A stretch of DNA of 58,230 bases from the NCBI RefSeq assembly GCF_004402375.1, contig NZ_SOGJ01000007.1, forward strand, positions 1 through 58,230, written 5' to 3'. Of this stretch, positions 23,848-32,777 are shown in pieces. Position 1 is the first letter of the stretch. Each line of letters starts with the position of its first letter. A program made the position numbers and the translations under genes. The notes below the pieces were generated by a model, which saw only the letters and a list, made by a program, of their open reading frames with translations, had not been told where the DNA came from and did not search any database. This DNA is from Cryobacterium breve (lineage in GTDB: Bacteria; Actinomycetota; Actinomycetes; Actinomycetales; Microbacteriaceae).

Positions 23848-25434
23848 CTACGGCATTGCCGGGCGGTCGCCTTCGCGCAGCCAGTCGTCGAAGAAGGTCT
23901 GAAGTTGCTGGCCGGAACTCTCCTCCATCACGGCTTGGAAGTCCTCAGTGGTCGCATTCGAGTCGTTGTACCGAGTCAGCCACAGGTTGGCGCCGGCGAA
24001 GAAAGCGTCGTCGCCGATCTCGGCGCGCAAAGCGTACAAGGCAGCTGCACCCCGCAGATAGACCGGATTCGCGAAGAGACTGTCGCGACCTGGGTCTGCG
24101 ATGTTGAGCGCCCAGCCGTCGTTTGCGTCCAGGTATGCCACCGTGTCGGCGAACTGGTCCGGAATGGATGCCGTGCCCTGATGTTCGGCCCACAGCCACT
24201 CGATATAGCTCGCCCAGCCTTCGTTCAGCCAGATGTCCTGCCAATCCGACGGGGTCACGGAGTTGCCGAACCACTGGTGCCCCAGTTCGTGCACCACCGT
24301 GTATTCGTCCGCGACCTCTGAGTACACCGGACGTGTCTGGGTCTCCAGGGCGTAGTCAACCGAGTCGTCGTCGACAATCGCGCCGAACGATTCGAAGGGA
24401 TAAGGCCCGAACTGGGTCTCCAGAAATGTGATCATCTGGGGCTGCAGCGCGAGTGCCGCCTTCGTCTCTGCAAGGGACGCATCCGTTACTCCATCGTCGA
24501 TGGCATTGATGATCGGCAGGCCGGCCGACGTCCCGTCGCGGGACAAGGCGAAGTCACCCACGCTCGCCGTCGACAGGTAACTGGACATCGGGTCGGACGC
24601 CCGCCACGTCCAGGTTGTCCAACCGGCCTTCGTGGCGGGCATCCCGACGGGCAGCCCGTTCGCCACAGCGGTCTTGCCGGCCGGCACCGTGATACGGAAC
24701 AGGTAGGTGGCCTTGTCTTGCGGGTCGTCGTTCACGGGGTACCAAGTCGCCGCCCCGTCGGGCTCGTTGAGCACCATCGCGCCATCAGCGGTAGTGACCC
24801 ACCCGTAGAGGGCCTCGGTGGTGTCGAGCGACCGCCCAGTGATCCCGCCATATGCAATCACGATGGTCGTCGTCTGACCTGCTTTGAGCTTCGGCCGCAG
24901 CCCAACGGTGAGTTCCCAGGATCTGTTCGCATCGTCCTGCAGCTGTGACCACTCGGCGCGGTCTTTGCCCTGCGAATTCCCGTGTGCCGCGGCCTTGCCG
25001 TCCACCCGTACCGCTGCGACGTCGAGGCCGCGCAAGTCGAAGTTGAGCGACTGCAGATCCTGCTTCGCGCGGAGTGTGATGGTCGCGACGCCGCTGAGCT
25101 TGCCGGTGAGGACCGTGGGATCCGTCGGCGGCGCGTAACGGAGGGCGAGGTCGTAGTGCTGAACGTCGTACCCGCCGTTGCCGGAGTAGGGGAAGTACGC
25201 GTCACCGCTTCCGGCCGCGCCGGAAGCGTAGCGTGCCCCATCCTTCCCGGAAGATGCCTGCGAACGGAACGTCCCAAACCCGACAGTTGCCGGCCCGATC
25301 GCGACCGCGGGAGTTATATTCGCCGTGGCGGCGGAAGAGGTGGGGGTCGCTGTTGTTGCGGTCCCGCAGGCAGTCAGCACGAACACTGTCAACCCCGCGA
25401 GCGCCACGGCTTGGAGCCTTCTCAATGAATCCAC
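23848..25434 (-). CDS. M1-family metallopeptidase, secreted lipoprotein
   Basis: I chose the GTG at 25434 because it starts directly before a lipoprotein signal (LRRLQAVALAGLTVFVLTAC, lipobox LTAC); upstream codons are not protein-like. The mature protein of about 500 residues has an M1 N-terminal beta domain, then VVHELGHQWFGNS with the zinc HExxH and NEGWASY with the third ligand glutamate. The usual GxMEN substrate loop is replaced by DYALETQTRP, a variant seen in actinobacterial members. It should cleave N-terminal residues from peptides outside the membrane. Confidence 0.9.
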   Translation of the reverse strand: MDSLRRLQAVALAGLTVFVLTACGTATTATPTSSAATANITPAVAIGPATVGFGTFRSQASSGKDGARYASGAAGSGDAYFPYSGNGGYDVQHYDLALRYAPPTDPTVLTGKLSGVATITLRAKQDLQSLNFDLRGLDVAAVRVDGKAAAHGNSQGKDRAEWSQLQDDANRSWELTVGLRPKLKAGQTTTIVIAYGGITGRSLDTTEALYGWVTTADGAMVLNEPDGAATWYPVNDDPQDKATYLFRITVPAGKTAVANGLPVGMPATKAGWTTWTWRASDPMSSYLSTASVGDFALSRDGTSAGLPIINAIDDGVTDASLAETKAALALQPQMITFLETQFGPYPFESFGAIVDDDSVDYALETQTRPVYSEVADEYTVVHELGHQWFGNSVTPSDWQDIWLNEGWASYIEWLWAEHQGTASIPDQFADTVAYLDANDGWALNIADPGRDSLFANPVYLRGAAALYALRAEIGDDAFFAGANLWLTRYNDSNATTEDFQAVMEESSGQQLQTFFDDWLREGDRPAMP

Positions 25435-25763
25435 GGGACATCCTCTTCGTTGGAAGTGAGGGCGAATTTGGACCGGCGGCACTGGAGAAAAGTGCGAAGA
25501 CGAGCGTTCAGGCGATCGCCTGCAGTCAGTCAAGAATCTAGTGGTCATCCCCAGCCACAGCAACAGCCGCAATCTACCTGGATGTGAAGCCCGGACGGTG
25601 TGGCTGACCGTCTCATCGGGGCTCAGACCACTCCTCGCAGGATCGTGACGCGATCTCAGAATATTCGGCGCGCTGCCTGCAAGACTTGCCGCGGAAGCGA
25701 CATATTCAGTACGTGAGCATCGCCAACACCCCAGCCGCCGCCGACACGAGCGAGGGAGCGGCG

Positions 25764-26285
25764 ATGCCTGACAGCGCAGACCCGCCCACGGCGGCGGCCG
25801 ATGTCGACTGGTTCACCGTGATCGTCCGGGCGCACTCGACTGCGCTGGTGCGCTACTTCGCCCGCCGTGGACCGCGTCAGGATGCCGAGGACCTGGCCGC
25901 TGAGGTCTTCGCGACGGCTTGGCGACGCCGAAACGATCTGCCGCGGGATGAGGTGCTGCCGTGGCTGTACCGCACGGCGGGATACACGCTCGCGAATTCG
26001 CGCCGGAAGCATATCGATCTTCCCGTCGACGAGGTGCCCGAGTCGGGGGCGGTGCGAGTCGACGGCGATCCGGAGTTGAACCTCCTGTTCGATGCGGAAC
26101 TCCGCGGCGCGCTTGCCAGCGTGGGGGAGCGCGACCGGCAGATCCTTCTCCTGCACGCGTGGGAAGGTCTCGACGGGGCCGAGCTCGCCGGCGTGCTCGG
26201 TATCTCCCGATCCGGGGCTGACGCCGCGCTGTCGCGCGCGCGCAAGCGACTGCGAGACGCCTGGGGCGAGCGGATGTCGTTCTAG
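25764..26285 (+). CDS. ECF-type RNA polymerase sigma factor
   Basis: With the ATG at 25764 after GAGGGAG the protein has 173 residues; an in-frame start near 25713 is possible. Region 2 reads HSTALVRYFARRG..QDAEDLAAEVFATAWRRR, and region 4 reads GERDRQILLLHAWEGLDGAELAGVLGISRSGADAALSRARKRLR. These are standard for ECF sigma factors. The next gene, 68 bases on, encodes a single-span membrane protein that may hold the sigma factor inactive. Confidence 0.88.
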   Translation: MPDSADPPTAAADVDWFTVIVRAHSTALVRYFARRGPRQDAEDLAAEVFATAWRRRNDLPRDEVLPWLYRTAGYTLANSRRKHIDLPVDEVPESGAVRVDGDPELNLLFDAELRGALASVGERDRQILLLHAWEGLDGAELAGVLGISRSGADAALSRARKRLRDAWGERMSF

Positions 26286-26353
26286 CGCTTCTGCAAGATT
26301 CGGCATGCCCCGCACATATCCCAAGTGAACCGAAATTCCGGAGGCTGATCGAC

Positions 26354-27658
26354 ATGAACGACGACGACAAACAACAAGACCCGATCGCCCGGCTGCGTGC
26401 CGCCGACCCGGCGGGGGATATCGAAGCGCGTGCCGGGTTCGCCGACGAGGTCGTCGCACGGGTCACCGGCCCTGAGGCTGACCCGGCTGAACCGACGGGC
26501 GACACGGCACCCTTGGCCGACCTGGACACGGCACGAGCACGCCGCAGGCCCCGTTGGCTCCCGTTCGTCGCAGTCGCGGCGTCGATCGCGATCGTGGGTG
26601 CCGCGGGATACGGGATCGGAGCGACGACAGGCGGGCCGATGAGCCTCGCCGACGGCGCAGCTCCGCCCATCACTGTGCAGTCAGGCGGGGGCCCCGAAAG
26701 CGTGGCACAAGGCGCAATAGAACCGTCCGTGGGCTCTGGCGCCGCTATCGACCAGAAGATGTCTCCCTTGACCTACCCCTACGGATCCGGCCGGAATGCT
26801 TTCAGCGCCTCCAGTCTGGGCACAACGGCGGGCACGGCTCAGTCCTACGCCTACGACCCCCGTTCGGCGTCCAACACAGACAAGGTCACCGCGCTCGCCG
26901 CGGCGCTCGGCATCGGGTCATCAGTCGAAAAGCGGGACGGCAGCTGGGTCGCCGGCCCGCAGGACGGCAGCGCCCCGAGCCTGTCAGTGAGTCTCGACGG
27001 CATGCTTTCCTTCTACTTCCAGAACCCGGAGGTGAACCCGTGGCAGTGTGAGGGTGACCAAATCTGTGAGCCGAGTGGCCAGCCGCCCACCGAAGACGCT
27101 GCGATCGGAGCACTTCGCGAGCTCCTCGGCGCCGCCGGCCGGGACCCCGGCGCGTTCGAATTCAGCTCCCAGGTGTGGGAAGGCTCTCCCACGCGAACCG
27201 CCGAGGCAAAACCGGTCATCGACGGGCAGCAGCTCGACCAAGGTTGGGCATTGGAAATGGCAAAAGATGGTGTCGTCTCCGCCAACGGTGCCCTCGCCGA
27301 CGTCGTCGCACTGGGGACGTACCCGGTGGTCAGCGAGCAAGAGGGATTCGAACGACTCTCAGACCCGCGGTTCAACGGCTCACCGACGACTCTGCCGATC
27401 GCCCTCCGCGATCAAGCGTCGACGACCGAGGAATGGGTGGCACCGACGGAACCGCCCGCGACACCAGTCGCCGGCACCTCGGTCTCATGGCCGGTGAACA
27501 AGGTCGAGATCGTCAGCGCACAGCTCGGTCTCACCAGCCAGTGGCAGCCCGACGGGAGTGTCCTGGTCGTCCCCGCATACGCGTTCACGGATGCCGAGGG
27601 CGGCACCTGGTCGGTTCTCGCCGTTGAGGAATCGATGCTCGATTTCCGGGCTTTCTAG
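26354..27658 (+). CDS. Membrane-anchored protein, probable anti-sigma partner
   Basis: The 434-residue protein has an acidic cytoplasmic N terminus (about 1-65), one membrane segment (WLPFVAVAASIAIVGAAGYGIGA, about 68-91) and a large extracellular part rich in G, S, T and P. Such architecture directly after an ECF sigma gene is typical of anti-sigma factors or sigma-regulated membrane proteins. No zinc anti-sigma H...CxxC motif is visible. The extracellular part has no domain I recognise. Confidence 0.7.
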   Translation: MNDDDKQQDPIARLRAADPAGDIEARAGFADEVVARVTGPEADPAEPTGDTAPLADLDTARARRRPRWLPFVAVAASIAIVGAAGYGIGATTGGPMSLADGAAPPITVQSGGGPESVAQGAIEPSVGSGAAIDQKMSPLTYPYGSGRNAFSASSLGTTAGTAQSYAYDPRSASNTDKVTALAAALGIGSSVEKRDGSWVAGPQDGSAPSLSVSLDGMLSFYFQNPEVNPWQCEGDQICEPSGQPPTEDAAIGALRELLGAAGRDPGAFEFSSQVWEGSPTRTAEAKPVIDGQQLDQGWALEMAKDGVVSANGALADVVALGTYPVVSEQEGFERLSDPRFNGSPTTLPIALRDQASTTEEWVAPTEPPATPVAGTSVSWPVNKVEIVSAQLGLTSQWQPDGSVLVVPAYAFTDAEGGTWSVLAVEESMLDFRAF

Positions 27659-27755
27659 GCCGTCCGCTGCACCGTTGACACCGGGCGGGATCGGGGCATC
27701 GAGTTATGGTGGGCAGTTTGGCGGACTCGATCATGATCTGGCAGTCCCCGCATTT

Positions 27756-28406
27756 CTAGCGTGCAGTCAACTCGCGCAACCGCGCGATCGTGGTGGCCGT
27801 CGATGTGTGGTGAATGCCCAGCCAACCGTTGGCTTCGGCCGCCGCGCAGTTGGAGGTGAGGTCGTCGATGAGTACGACCCGTCCGTGTGCGGCGGGAAGT
27901 GCGGCGTCGGCGTGCGCGTAGATGCGGGGATCGGGTTTCGCGATGCCGATCTCGTGCGATCGCACGTAGGCATCGAAGAACGAAGCGCCGGCGAGCATTC
28001 TGGCACGGTGCGGCTCCCACTCTGCGACGCTGTTCGTCAGCATGCCGATGCGCACGCCGCCAGCGGCTATCTCACCCAGTACATCCAACAGTTCGACGTT
28101 CACGGGGCGGTCGCGGTACCAGAACTCGTCCCAGCGGCCCAGGTCGACGCGGCTCTCGTGCTCCGAAGGGAGTGCCCGCGTGACACGAGCGCCCCACTCC
28201 GCCTGGCTGAGCAGACCGAGCTCGAGCGGTCCGAGCCCGGTCACTCCCAGCTCATGGGCCACCTCGTCGGCTGCGGCCACGAGCACCCTCCAGGGCATGC
28301 CGCTCGCTTCCACCACCTGGTCGATGGCCTCGTTGAGGTGTGGGGTGAGCACTCCGCCGAAGTCGCACCAGACCACCTCGAGTGGGAGATCACAGTTGTC
28401 AGACAT
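27756..28406 (-). CDS. HAD-superfamily hydrolase (epoxide-hydrolase-like subtype)
   Basis: The 216-residue protein has motif I CDFGGVL (nucleophile aspartate with glycine at the +2 position, as in the HAD-IA epoxide-hydrolase/dehalogenase-like group), motif II MLTNS, motif III KPDP and motif IV VVLIDDL. The catalytic set appears complete. Its start overlaps the end of the ABC ATPase gene by eight bases, so it is likely co-transcribed with the sugar importer genes and may act on a phosphorylated sugar. That link is inferred from position only. Confidence 0.85.
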   Translation of the reverse strand: MSDNCDLPLEVVWCDFGGVLTPHLNEAIDQVVEASGMPWRVLVAAADEVAHELGVTGLGPLELGLLSQAEWGARVTRALPSEHESRVDLGRWDEFWYRDRPVNVELLDVLGEIAAGGVRIGMLTNSVAEWEPHRARMLAGASFFDAYVRSHEIGIAKPDPRIYAHADAALPAAHGRVVLIDDLTSNCAAAEANGWLGIHHTSTATTIARLRELTAR

Positions 28407-29451
28407 TGCGGCGGATTCCGTTCTGGTCGAAGTGATGCAGCTGATGGGGTGCGATCACTGCGCGCACTGGGTCGCCGACGCGCAGCCACCGCTCGCCCTC
28501 GCGCTGGGCGAGAGCGAAGTTTCGGTCGCCGTCGCGCACCGACACCTGCTGGCCATTGCCGGTGAACTCGCACATCTCGGTGATGCCCGTGACGAGCAGG
28601 CCATCCGGCGCGGCCGTACCCGCGGCATCCGCCCCGAGCAGCCGTGCGTCCCCTGCCCGCCAGCCCACTCGGCCGCCGCCGGAGGCCTGCAGGTTCATCG
28701 CGGGCGAACCTACGAAGGTGGCGACGAATTCGGTCGCAGGCGAGTGGAACAGCGTCTCGGCGGTTCCGCTCTGGGCGACGGTGCCGGAGTCCATGACCAC
28801 GAGGTGGGTGGCCATCGAGAGTGCCTCGTGCTGGTCGTGGGTGACGAGCACGAGGGTGGCGCCGATCTCGCGGTGCAGTCGTAGGATCTCGCCCCTGGCA
28901 CTGGCACGCAGTTGGGAGTCGAGGGCGGAGAGCGGCTCGTCGAGCAGGAGAACCTGTGGACGGCGGATGATGGCGCGCCCGAGCGCGACACGCTGGCGTT
29001 GGCCGCCGCTCAGTTGGGCAGGTTTGCGGTCGAGTAGCTTCTCGAGACCAAGCAGGTCTCCGACCTGCGCCACCCGCTCCGCGATGTCAAACTTCGACGG
29101 TCCACCGCGACGGTCGTGCCGCGCCTGCAGTCGGAGCCCGAACGACAGATTCGCGGCCACCGTCATGTGCGGATACAGCGCGTAGTCCTGGAAGACCATT
29201 GCCACGTCGCGGTCGCCGGCATCATGGTCGGCGACAGGAAGCCCGCCGATGAGCAGCTCGCCATCCGTCGCCGTCTCGAGTCCGGAGATCACGCGCAGCA
29301 GCGTCGACTTGCCGCAGCCCGACGGCCCGACGATGACCGTGAGCGATCCGGCGGGGATGTGCAGGTCAATAGCGTCGAGCGCGATACTCGAGCCGTACTT
29401 CTTGGTGAGGCCGACGAGCTGGATGTCTCCAGCGATGGTGTTGCTGGTCAT
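28399..29451 (-). CDS. ABC transporter ATPase, MalK/UgpC-type (carbohydrate import)
   Basis: From the ATG at 29451 the product has 350 residues. It shows Walker A VGPSGCGKST, Q-loop VFQDYALYPHMTV, signature LSGGQRQR, Walker B LLLDEPLSALD, an H-loop THDQ, and a C-terminal regulatory TOBE-like domain (about 240-350) as in MalK. The ATG overlaps the stop of the preceding permease (ATGA). The family drives uptake of oligosaccharides or glycerol-phosphate through two permeases and a binding protein. In this locus only one permease is intact and no binding protein is present. Confidence 0.92.
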   Translation of the reverse strand: MTSNTIAGDIQLVGLTKKYGSSIALDAIDLHIPAGSLTVIVGPSGCGKSTLLRVISGLETATDGELLIGGLPVADHDAGDRDVAMVFQDYALYPHMTVAANLSFGLRLQARHDRRGGPSKFDIAERVAQVGDLLGLEKLLDRKPAQLSGGQRQRVALGRAIIRRPQVLLLDEPLSALDSQLRASARGEILRLHREIGATLVLVTHDQHEALSMATHLVVMDSGTVAQSGTAETLFHSPATEFVATFVGSPAMNLQASGGGRVGWRAGDARLLGADAAGTAAPDGLLVTGITEMCEFTGNGQQVSVRDGDRNFALAQREGERWLRVGDPVRAVIAPHQLHHFDQNGIRRNV

Positions 29452-30296
29452 TTGATTCCCGACTGGAGGAAGGCGTCGGTTATCCGTCGGGAGGCGACGA
29501 GGTAGACGACGAGGATGGGCAGGCTGGTGAGGGTGGCGGCCGCGAGCAGACCACCGAAGTTGGTGCCTTCCGCAGTCTCGAACTGGCGGAGGCCGATCTG
29601 CACCGTAGTGTCGATCTGGCGCGGTGCGACGAGCAGCGGCCAAAGGTACTCGTTCCAGGTCGTGATGAAGACGAGGATCGTCACCGCGGCAATCGCCGGT
29701 CGCAGGGCGGGCAGCACGATGCTCCACAGCACCTCCCGAGGTCGGGTGCCGTCGAGGCGAGCGGCGTTCAGCAGGGATGGCGGCAGCGCGTCGACGTGCT
29801 GCAGCAGCAGGAGCACAGCGAGCGCGGAGGCGCCGAGCTGCGGCACGATGAGCCCAAGGTCAGAGTTGAGCCACCCGAGCTTTGCGGTGAGCAGAAACTG
29901 CGGAATGATCAGCGCCTGCGGTGGAATCGCGAGCGAGATGGTGAGCAGCGTGAGGATCAGCCCGCGTGCGCTCGGTGCGAAGAAGGCGAGAGCGAAGGCG
30001 CCGAGGATGGCGATCGCCAGCTGCCCGAGCGCGACACCGGCGGCCATCACGAAGGTGTTGCCGATGAGCTGCCCCACCGGCCAGTCGCTGATGGCGTGGG
30101 CGTAGTGCTCCAGCGTCGGGCTAGCCGAGAACGGGCTCAGCGAGTAGATCTCGTTCGTGGGTTTGAATGAGGTGAGAACACCCCACAGCACGGGGAAGAT
30201 CATCGTGAGAGTGACGACGCTGAGTGTGAGGTGCCAAGCGACTCCCGCCACCCGGCGGCGGTGGGTGCGCCGCGCGCCGCGGTCAGCCATGCGCAC
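29448..30296 (-). CDS. ABC sugar transporter permease, MalG/UgpE-type
   Basis: The 282-residue protein has six membrane segments and the ABC permease EAA loop NAARLDGTRPREVLWSIVLPALRP at about residues 180-203. FKPTNEIYSLSPF after the first membrane span is typical for the MalG side of carbohydrate importers. It overlaps the upstream permease remnant by 14 bases and the ATPase by four bases, so the genes form one operon. Confidence 0.9.
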   Translation of the reverse strand: MRMADRGARRTHRRRVAGVAWHLTLSVVTLTMIFPVLWGVLTSFKPTNEIYSLSPFSASPTLEHYAHAISDWPVGQLIGNTFVMAAGVALGQLAIAILGAFALAFFAPSARGLILTLLTISLAIPPQALIIPQFLLTAKLGWLNSDLGLIVPQLGASALAVLLLLQHVDALPPSLLNAARLDGTRPREVLWSIVLPALRPAIAAVTILVFITTWNEYLWPLLVAPRQIDTTVQIGLRQFETAEGTNFGGLLAAATLTSLPILVVYLVASRRITDAFLQSGIK

Positions 30297-30652
30297 GCGA
30301 ACGCCTCAGGAAGACCCAGCCAAGGCTGGCGATGCCGAAGAACAGCAGCACGACCGCCGCAGCCGCGGACGCCATTCCCGTCTCGAAGAATTCGAAGCCG
30401 AGTGTGTAGATGCGGTAGTAGACGTTGTCGGTGACGCCGTCCGGCCCGCCCTGCGTGAGCACCGACACGTTGGTGAACACCCACTGGCCGGCGAGCACGA
30501 TGCTGAGCAGGCCGAGCAGCACCGTGGTGCGGTTCAGTTGCGGGATGACGACAAAGCGGGTGGTCTCCCACGCGCTCACGCGCTCGCGCGCTCGAGCCGC
30601 GCAGCCTCGAGGGTGCGTCGATCGAGGGTTGAGAGGGCTGCGCTAGCGGCTT
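30283..30652 (-). pseudogene. ABC sugar permease (MalF/UgpA-type), 5'-truncated and frameshifted
   Basis: The last 98 codons are clear: SAWETTRFVVIPQLNRTT, VFTNVSVLTQGGPDG and TVYYRIY-like sequence. Upstream the EAA-loop residues ALSTLDRRTLEAARLERASA continue in another frame to about 30652. The two frames are separated by an extra copy of an 8-bp unit at 30571-30594. The N-terminal two thirds of the gene, and the expected sugar-binding-protein gene, are missing. The importer is therefore probably dead unless complemented elsewhere. Confidence 0.75.
30571..30594. repeat. Three tandem copies of an octamer, CGCGCTC[A/G]
   Basis: CGCGCTCA, CGCGCTCG and CGCGCTCG follow one another. Removing one unit would restore the permease reading frame across the EAA loop, so the extra unit probably arose by replication slippage. 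Confidence 0.75.
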
Positions 30653-31411
30653 GCCCCGATCTGGCCCAACGCGGTGGATCAGCCCTGATCCCTGACGTCG
30701 ACGACGTACGCGGCTGGATGTGCCCGGCCACCAGGTAGTCGTCGCCCTGCTCGTCGATCTTGCGGTGTCGGCCGTGTCCAGCGGGAGGGTGTGCCGGTCG
30801 ACCAGGGCGGAGACTGCGGCCCGATCGGCGACTTCAGCCGCGTCGTTGCGGGTCACGCGACGGACGATTCACATGAACGTGGGGCGCGGGACAAGGTTCG
30901 ACGATGATTCCTCCCGCTGCCTCCATGAGCATTGTGACCCTCCCGGTGTGTAGCGACTCGGACGCCTGAGGGCACCGGGGACGCAAAGGCACGGAGCCCC
31001 TTCCTGGTTCCGTCTCGTCCCCAGCGGATGCCGAAGAATCTCCGCGAAATCTCCGGCTGCGCATGATGATGCATCATCACCACATGTGGTGATGATCGTT
31101 TCGCGCCATGTGTGCCGCCACATGTCCAGGTGAGACCTGCACGCGAGATAACCACCCCTGGGCAATGTACGGTCCCGGTGGCACGTCGCCAAAGCGCATC
31201 TCGTCAACCCGATTGGAGGGTCTGCCCAAAGGTCGCCCTGTGGGCAGATGGATCTGGTTGAGGACTCTGACCAGGACTTCACGATCTTCGTCGGAGAGGT
31301 TGGACGGGAACTGGCTTTCGATGATGCGGAGGGCGACCTCACGGCAGCCATTAGCTCAGGACCAGTAACCGTTCTCGATGCGCTTGGCAGGCGAGTCCTG
31401 CGGCGGGTTCG
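30653..31411. other. About 760 bp of gene relics, no intact gene
   Basis: The minus strand contains a short protein-like piece near 30740-30856 (NDAAEVADRAAVSALVDRHTLPLD) that continues in another frame (KIDEQGDDYLVAGH), so it is a frameshifted fragment of a gene I do not recognise. The rest shows no credible frame. Two overlapping palindromes lie at 31064-31096. Confidence 0.4.
31064..31096. repeat. Two overlapping perfect palindromes (16 bp and 24 bp)
   Basis: TGATGATGCATCATCA (31064-31079) is a perfect palindrome. It overlaps a 24-bp perfect palindrome at 31073-31096 with half-site ATCATCACCACA. The two can form mutually exclusive hairpins. This is far beyond chance for this GC-rich setting. 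It may be an operator, an insertion-sequence end or a replication/partition-like site; no adjacent gene decides between these. Confidence 0.7.
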
Positions 31412-32080
31412 CTAACGCTCGCGCAGTGCGGGGTTCGCGTCGGCGACCCGACGCTCCAGGCTCTCCAGCAACAGCTCCAACCCGTAGTCGAATTCGTCCG
31501 CGAACGCGTAGCCGCCATCGCCGAACAGCTCGGCTTGAGAGCGCGCAATGTGCGGATACAGCTCCGCCGGCGCCGCGACCTTGACGGCGAACGCCTCCTC
31601 GGCGCCGTCCCCCGGTTCGAACGGGAGGCTCGTCTCGGTCAGCGCGAACCCGTACACATAGGCGTCAATCGCCGAGAACGCGTGTGTCGCAAGCGCGGCG
31701 TTGAAGCCGTCGGCCATCAGCACGCCCAGTAGCCGGTCGTGGTGCTGTAGCAGCGCCGGGCCGGGGATTGGGCGCGATTCCATTATCCCCAGCGCCCACG
31801 GATGAGCCGTGAGCACCGACCGTGCCGATCGTGCCCGGGCGGTCAGCGCCTCCCGCCAGGTATCGCCGACCTCGGGCAGCTCGATACTTTCGAACACCCA
31901 GTCGGCGAGGTCGTCGAGCAGCGCCTCCTTGCTTGGGACGTGGTGGTAGAGCGACATCGCCTCAACGCCGAGCACCTTCGCGACACTTCGCATGCTCACG
32001 GCGCCAACACCCGCATCGTCAGCGACGGTGGAGGCGGCGGCGATGATCCGCTCCCTGCTCAGCGGTGCGCGCGGCGTCAT
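31412..32080 (-). CDS. TetR-family transcriptional regulator, intact copy
   Basis: Read from the ATG at 32080, the product has 222 residues. The HTH is REEIIAAA-like followed by AGVGAVSMRSVAKVLGVEAMSLYHHVPSKEAL. The C-terminal ligand-binding domain resembles TetR_C, with LTAHPWALGIMESRPIPGP and SAIDAYVYGFALTETSLPF. It is divergent from the DUF6326 gene at 32173. Two palindromic sites lie between them. The disrupted twin is at 22476-23092; this copy may now control both loci because the operators are conserved. Confidence 0.92.
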   Translation of the reverse strand: MTPRAPLSRERIIAAASTVADDAGVGAVSMRSVAKVLGVEAMSLYHHVPSKEALLDDLADWVFESIELPEVGDTWREALTARARSARSVLTAHPWALGIMESRPIPGPALLQHHDRLLGVLMADGFNAALATHAFSAIDAYVYGFALTETSLPFEPGDGAEEAFAVKVAAPAELYPHIARSQAELFGDGGYAFADEFDYGLELLLESLERRVADANPALRER

Positions 32081-32097
32081 TCTCCCATCCTTGCGCA

Positions 32098-32111
32098 CTT
32101 ACGCTCGTAAG
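32098..32111. promoter_or_regulatory. TetR-type operator candidate, right copy (TetR side)
   Basis: CTTACGCTCGTAAG is a perfect palindrome, the same site as 22445-22458 read on the other strand. It lies 18 bases from the TetR start. Confidence 0.72.
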
Positions 32112-32130
32112 GCTACGCTGGCGATCAATC

Positions 32131-32144
32131 CTTACAGCCGTAAG
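32131..32144. promoter_or_regulatory. TetR-type operator candidate, right copy (DUF6326 side)
   Basis: CTTACAGCCGTAAG keeps the CTTAC/GTAAG ends while the inner four bases differ from the left copy. The centre-to-centre distance to the first site is 33 bp, the same as in the left locus, which argues for selection on both sites. Confidence 0.7.
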
Positions 32145-32172
32145 TATCATCTGAAAACTCGCGAGGTCCGCC

Positions 32173-32652
32173 ATGTCCAGAACCAGCACCATCCGAACGA
32201 ACACCCCGAACCTGTTCGACAACCCGCCGATCCCCGTGCAGGCCAAGCTCGCCGCCGCATGGACCAGCTTCATGTTCTTTTACATCTACATCGACTACTT
32301 CCACCTCTACAAGCCCGGCGTCATCGACAACCTCCGCGCCGGCGTCACCTTCGAGTTCGACATCAGCCCAACGTTGTTGACCATTTTCGTCGCACTCATC
32401 GCGATCCCGATCCTGATGGTGCTGCTCTCCATGACGCTCCCCGCCCGCGTGAACCGCGCCACGAACCTCGTCATCGCATCGCTCTACATTGCCGTCTCCG
32501 CGTTCAACGCGGTAGGGGAGTCCTGGGACTGGTCGTGGTTCTACGGCCTCTCCATCGGAATCGAGGTGGTGCTCTTGGCCTTCATCCTGCGCTCCGCCTG
32601 GACATGGCCTCGAACCCCCGCCGTCCCAGCCGGTCCCGCGACGACCAATTGA
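32173..32652 (+). CDS. DUF6326-like membrane protein, right copy
   Basis: The 159-residue protein has four hydrophobic segments and the same conserved blocks as its paralogue at 21864-22376 (VQAKLAAAWTS, YIDYFHLYKPG, MTLPARVNRATNLV, ILRSAWTWPR), but is clearly more diverged than the flanking TetR copies. Its promoter region carries the paired CTTACNNNNGTAAG sites. No further genes follow it on this strand, whereas the left copy leads a cluster with an oxidoreductase. Confidence 0.8.
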   Translation: MSRTSTIRTNTPNLFDNPPIPVQAKLAAAWTSFMFFYIYIDYFHLYKPGVIDNLRAGVTFEFDISPTLLTIFVALIAIPILMVLLSMTLPARVNRATNLVIASLYIAVSAFNAVGESWDWSWFYGLSIGIEVVLLAFILRSAWTWPRTPAVPAGPATTN

Positions 32653-32777
32653 TTTCGCCCGGTAAAACGCGCCTCGGGAAGTCCTGCGACTATCACCTGC
32701 TGCAGGTGTTGGCCTATGTCGGAATCGCCTCCCTCCACCTGCCTACCACGGGTTCGCGGGGGGACTTCAACGGCGCT

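Larger units (their letters stand above)
31412..32121. repeat. Right arm of the long inverted repeat
   Basis: The arm matches the reverse complement of 22435-23092. Similarity is very high through the TetR gene and the adjoining operator, then drops sharply in the DUF6326 genes. The lengths agree exactly once the 58-bp deletion and a 6-bp difference at the gene end are counted. Confidence 0.85.

Noticed and set aside
27558..28565. Plus-strand frame of 335 codons
   Set aside because: Spans the end of the anti-sigma-like gene and is antisense to the HAD and ABC ATPase genes, which have clear motifs.
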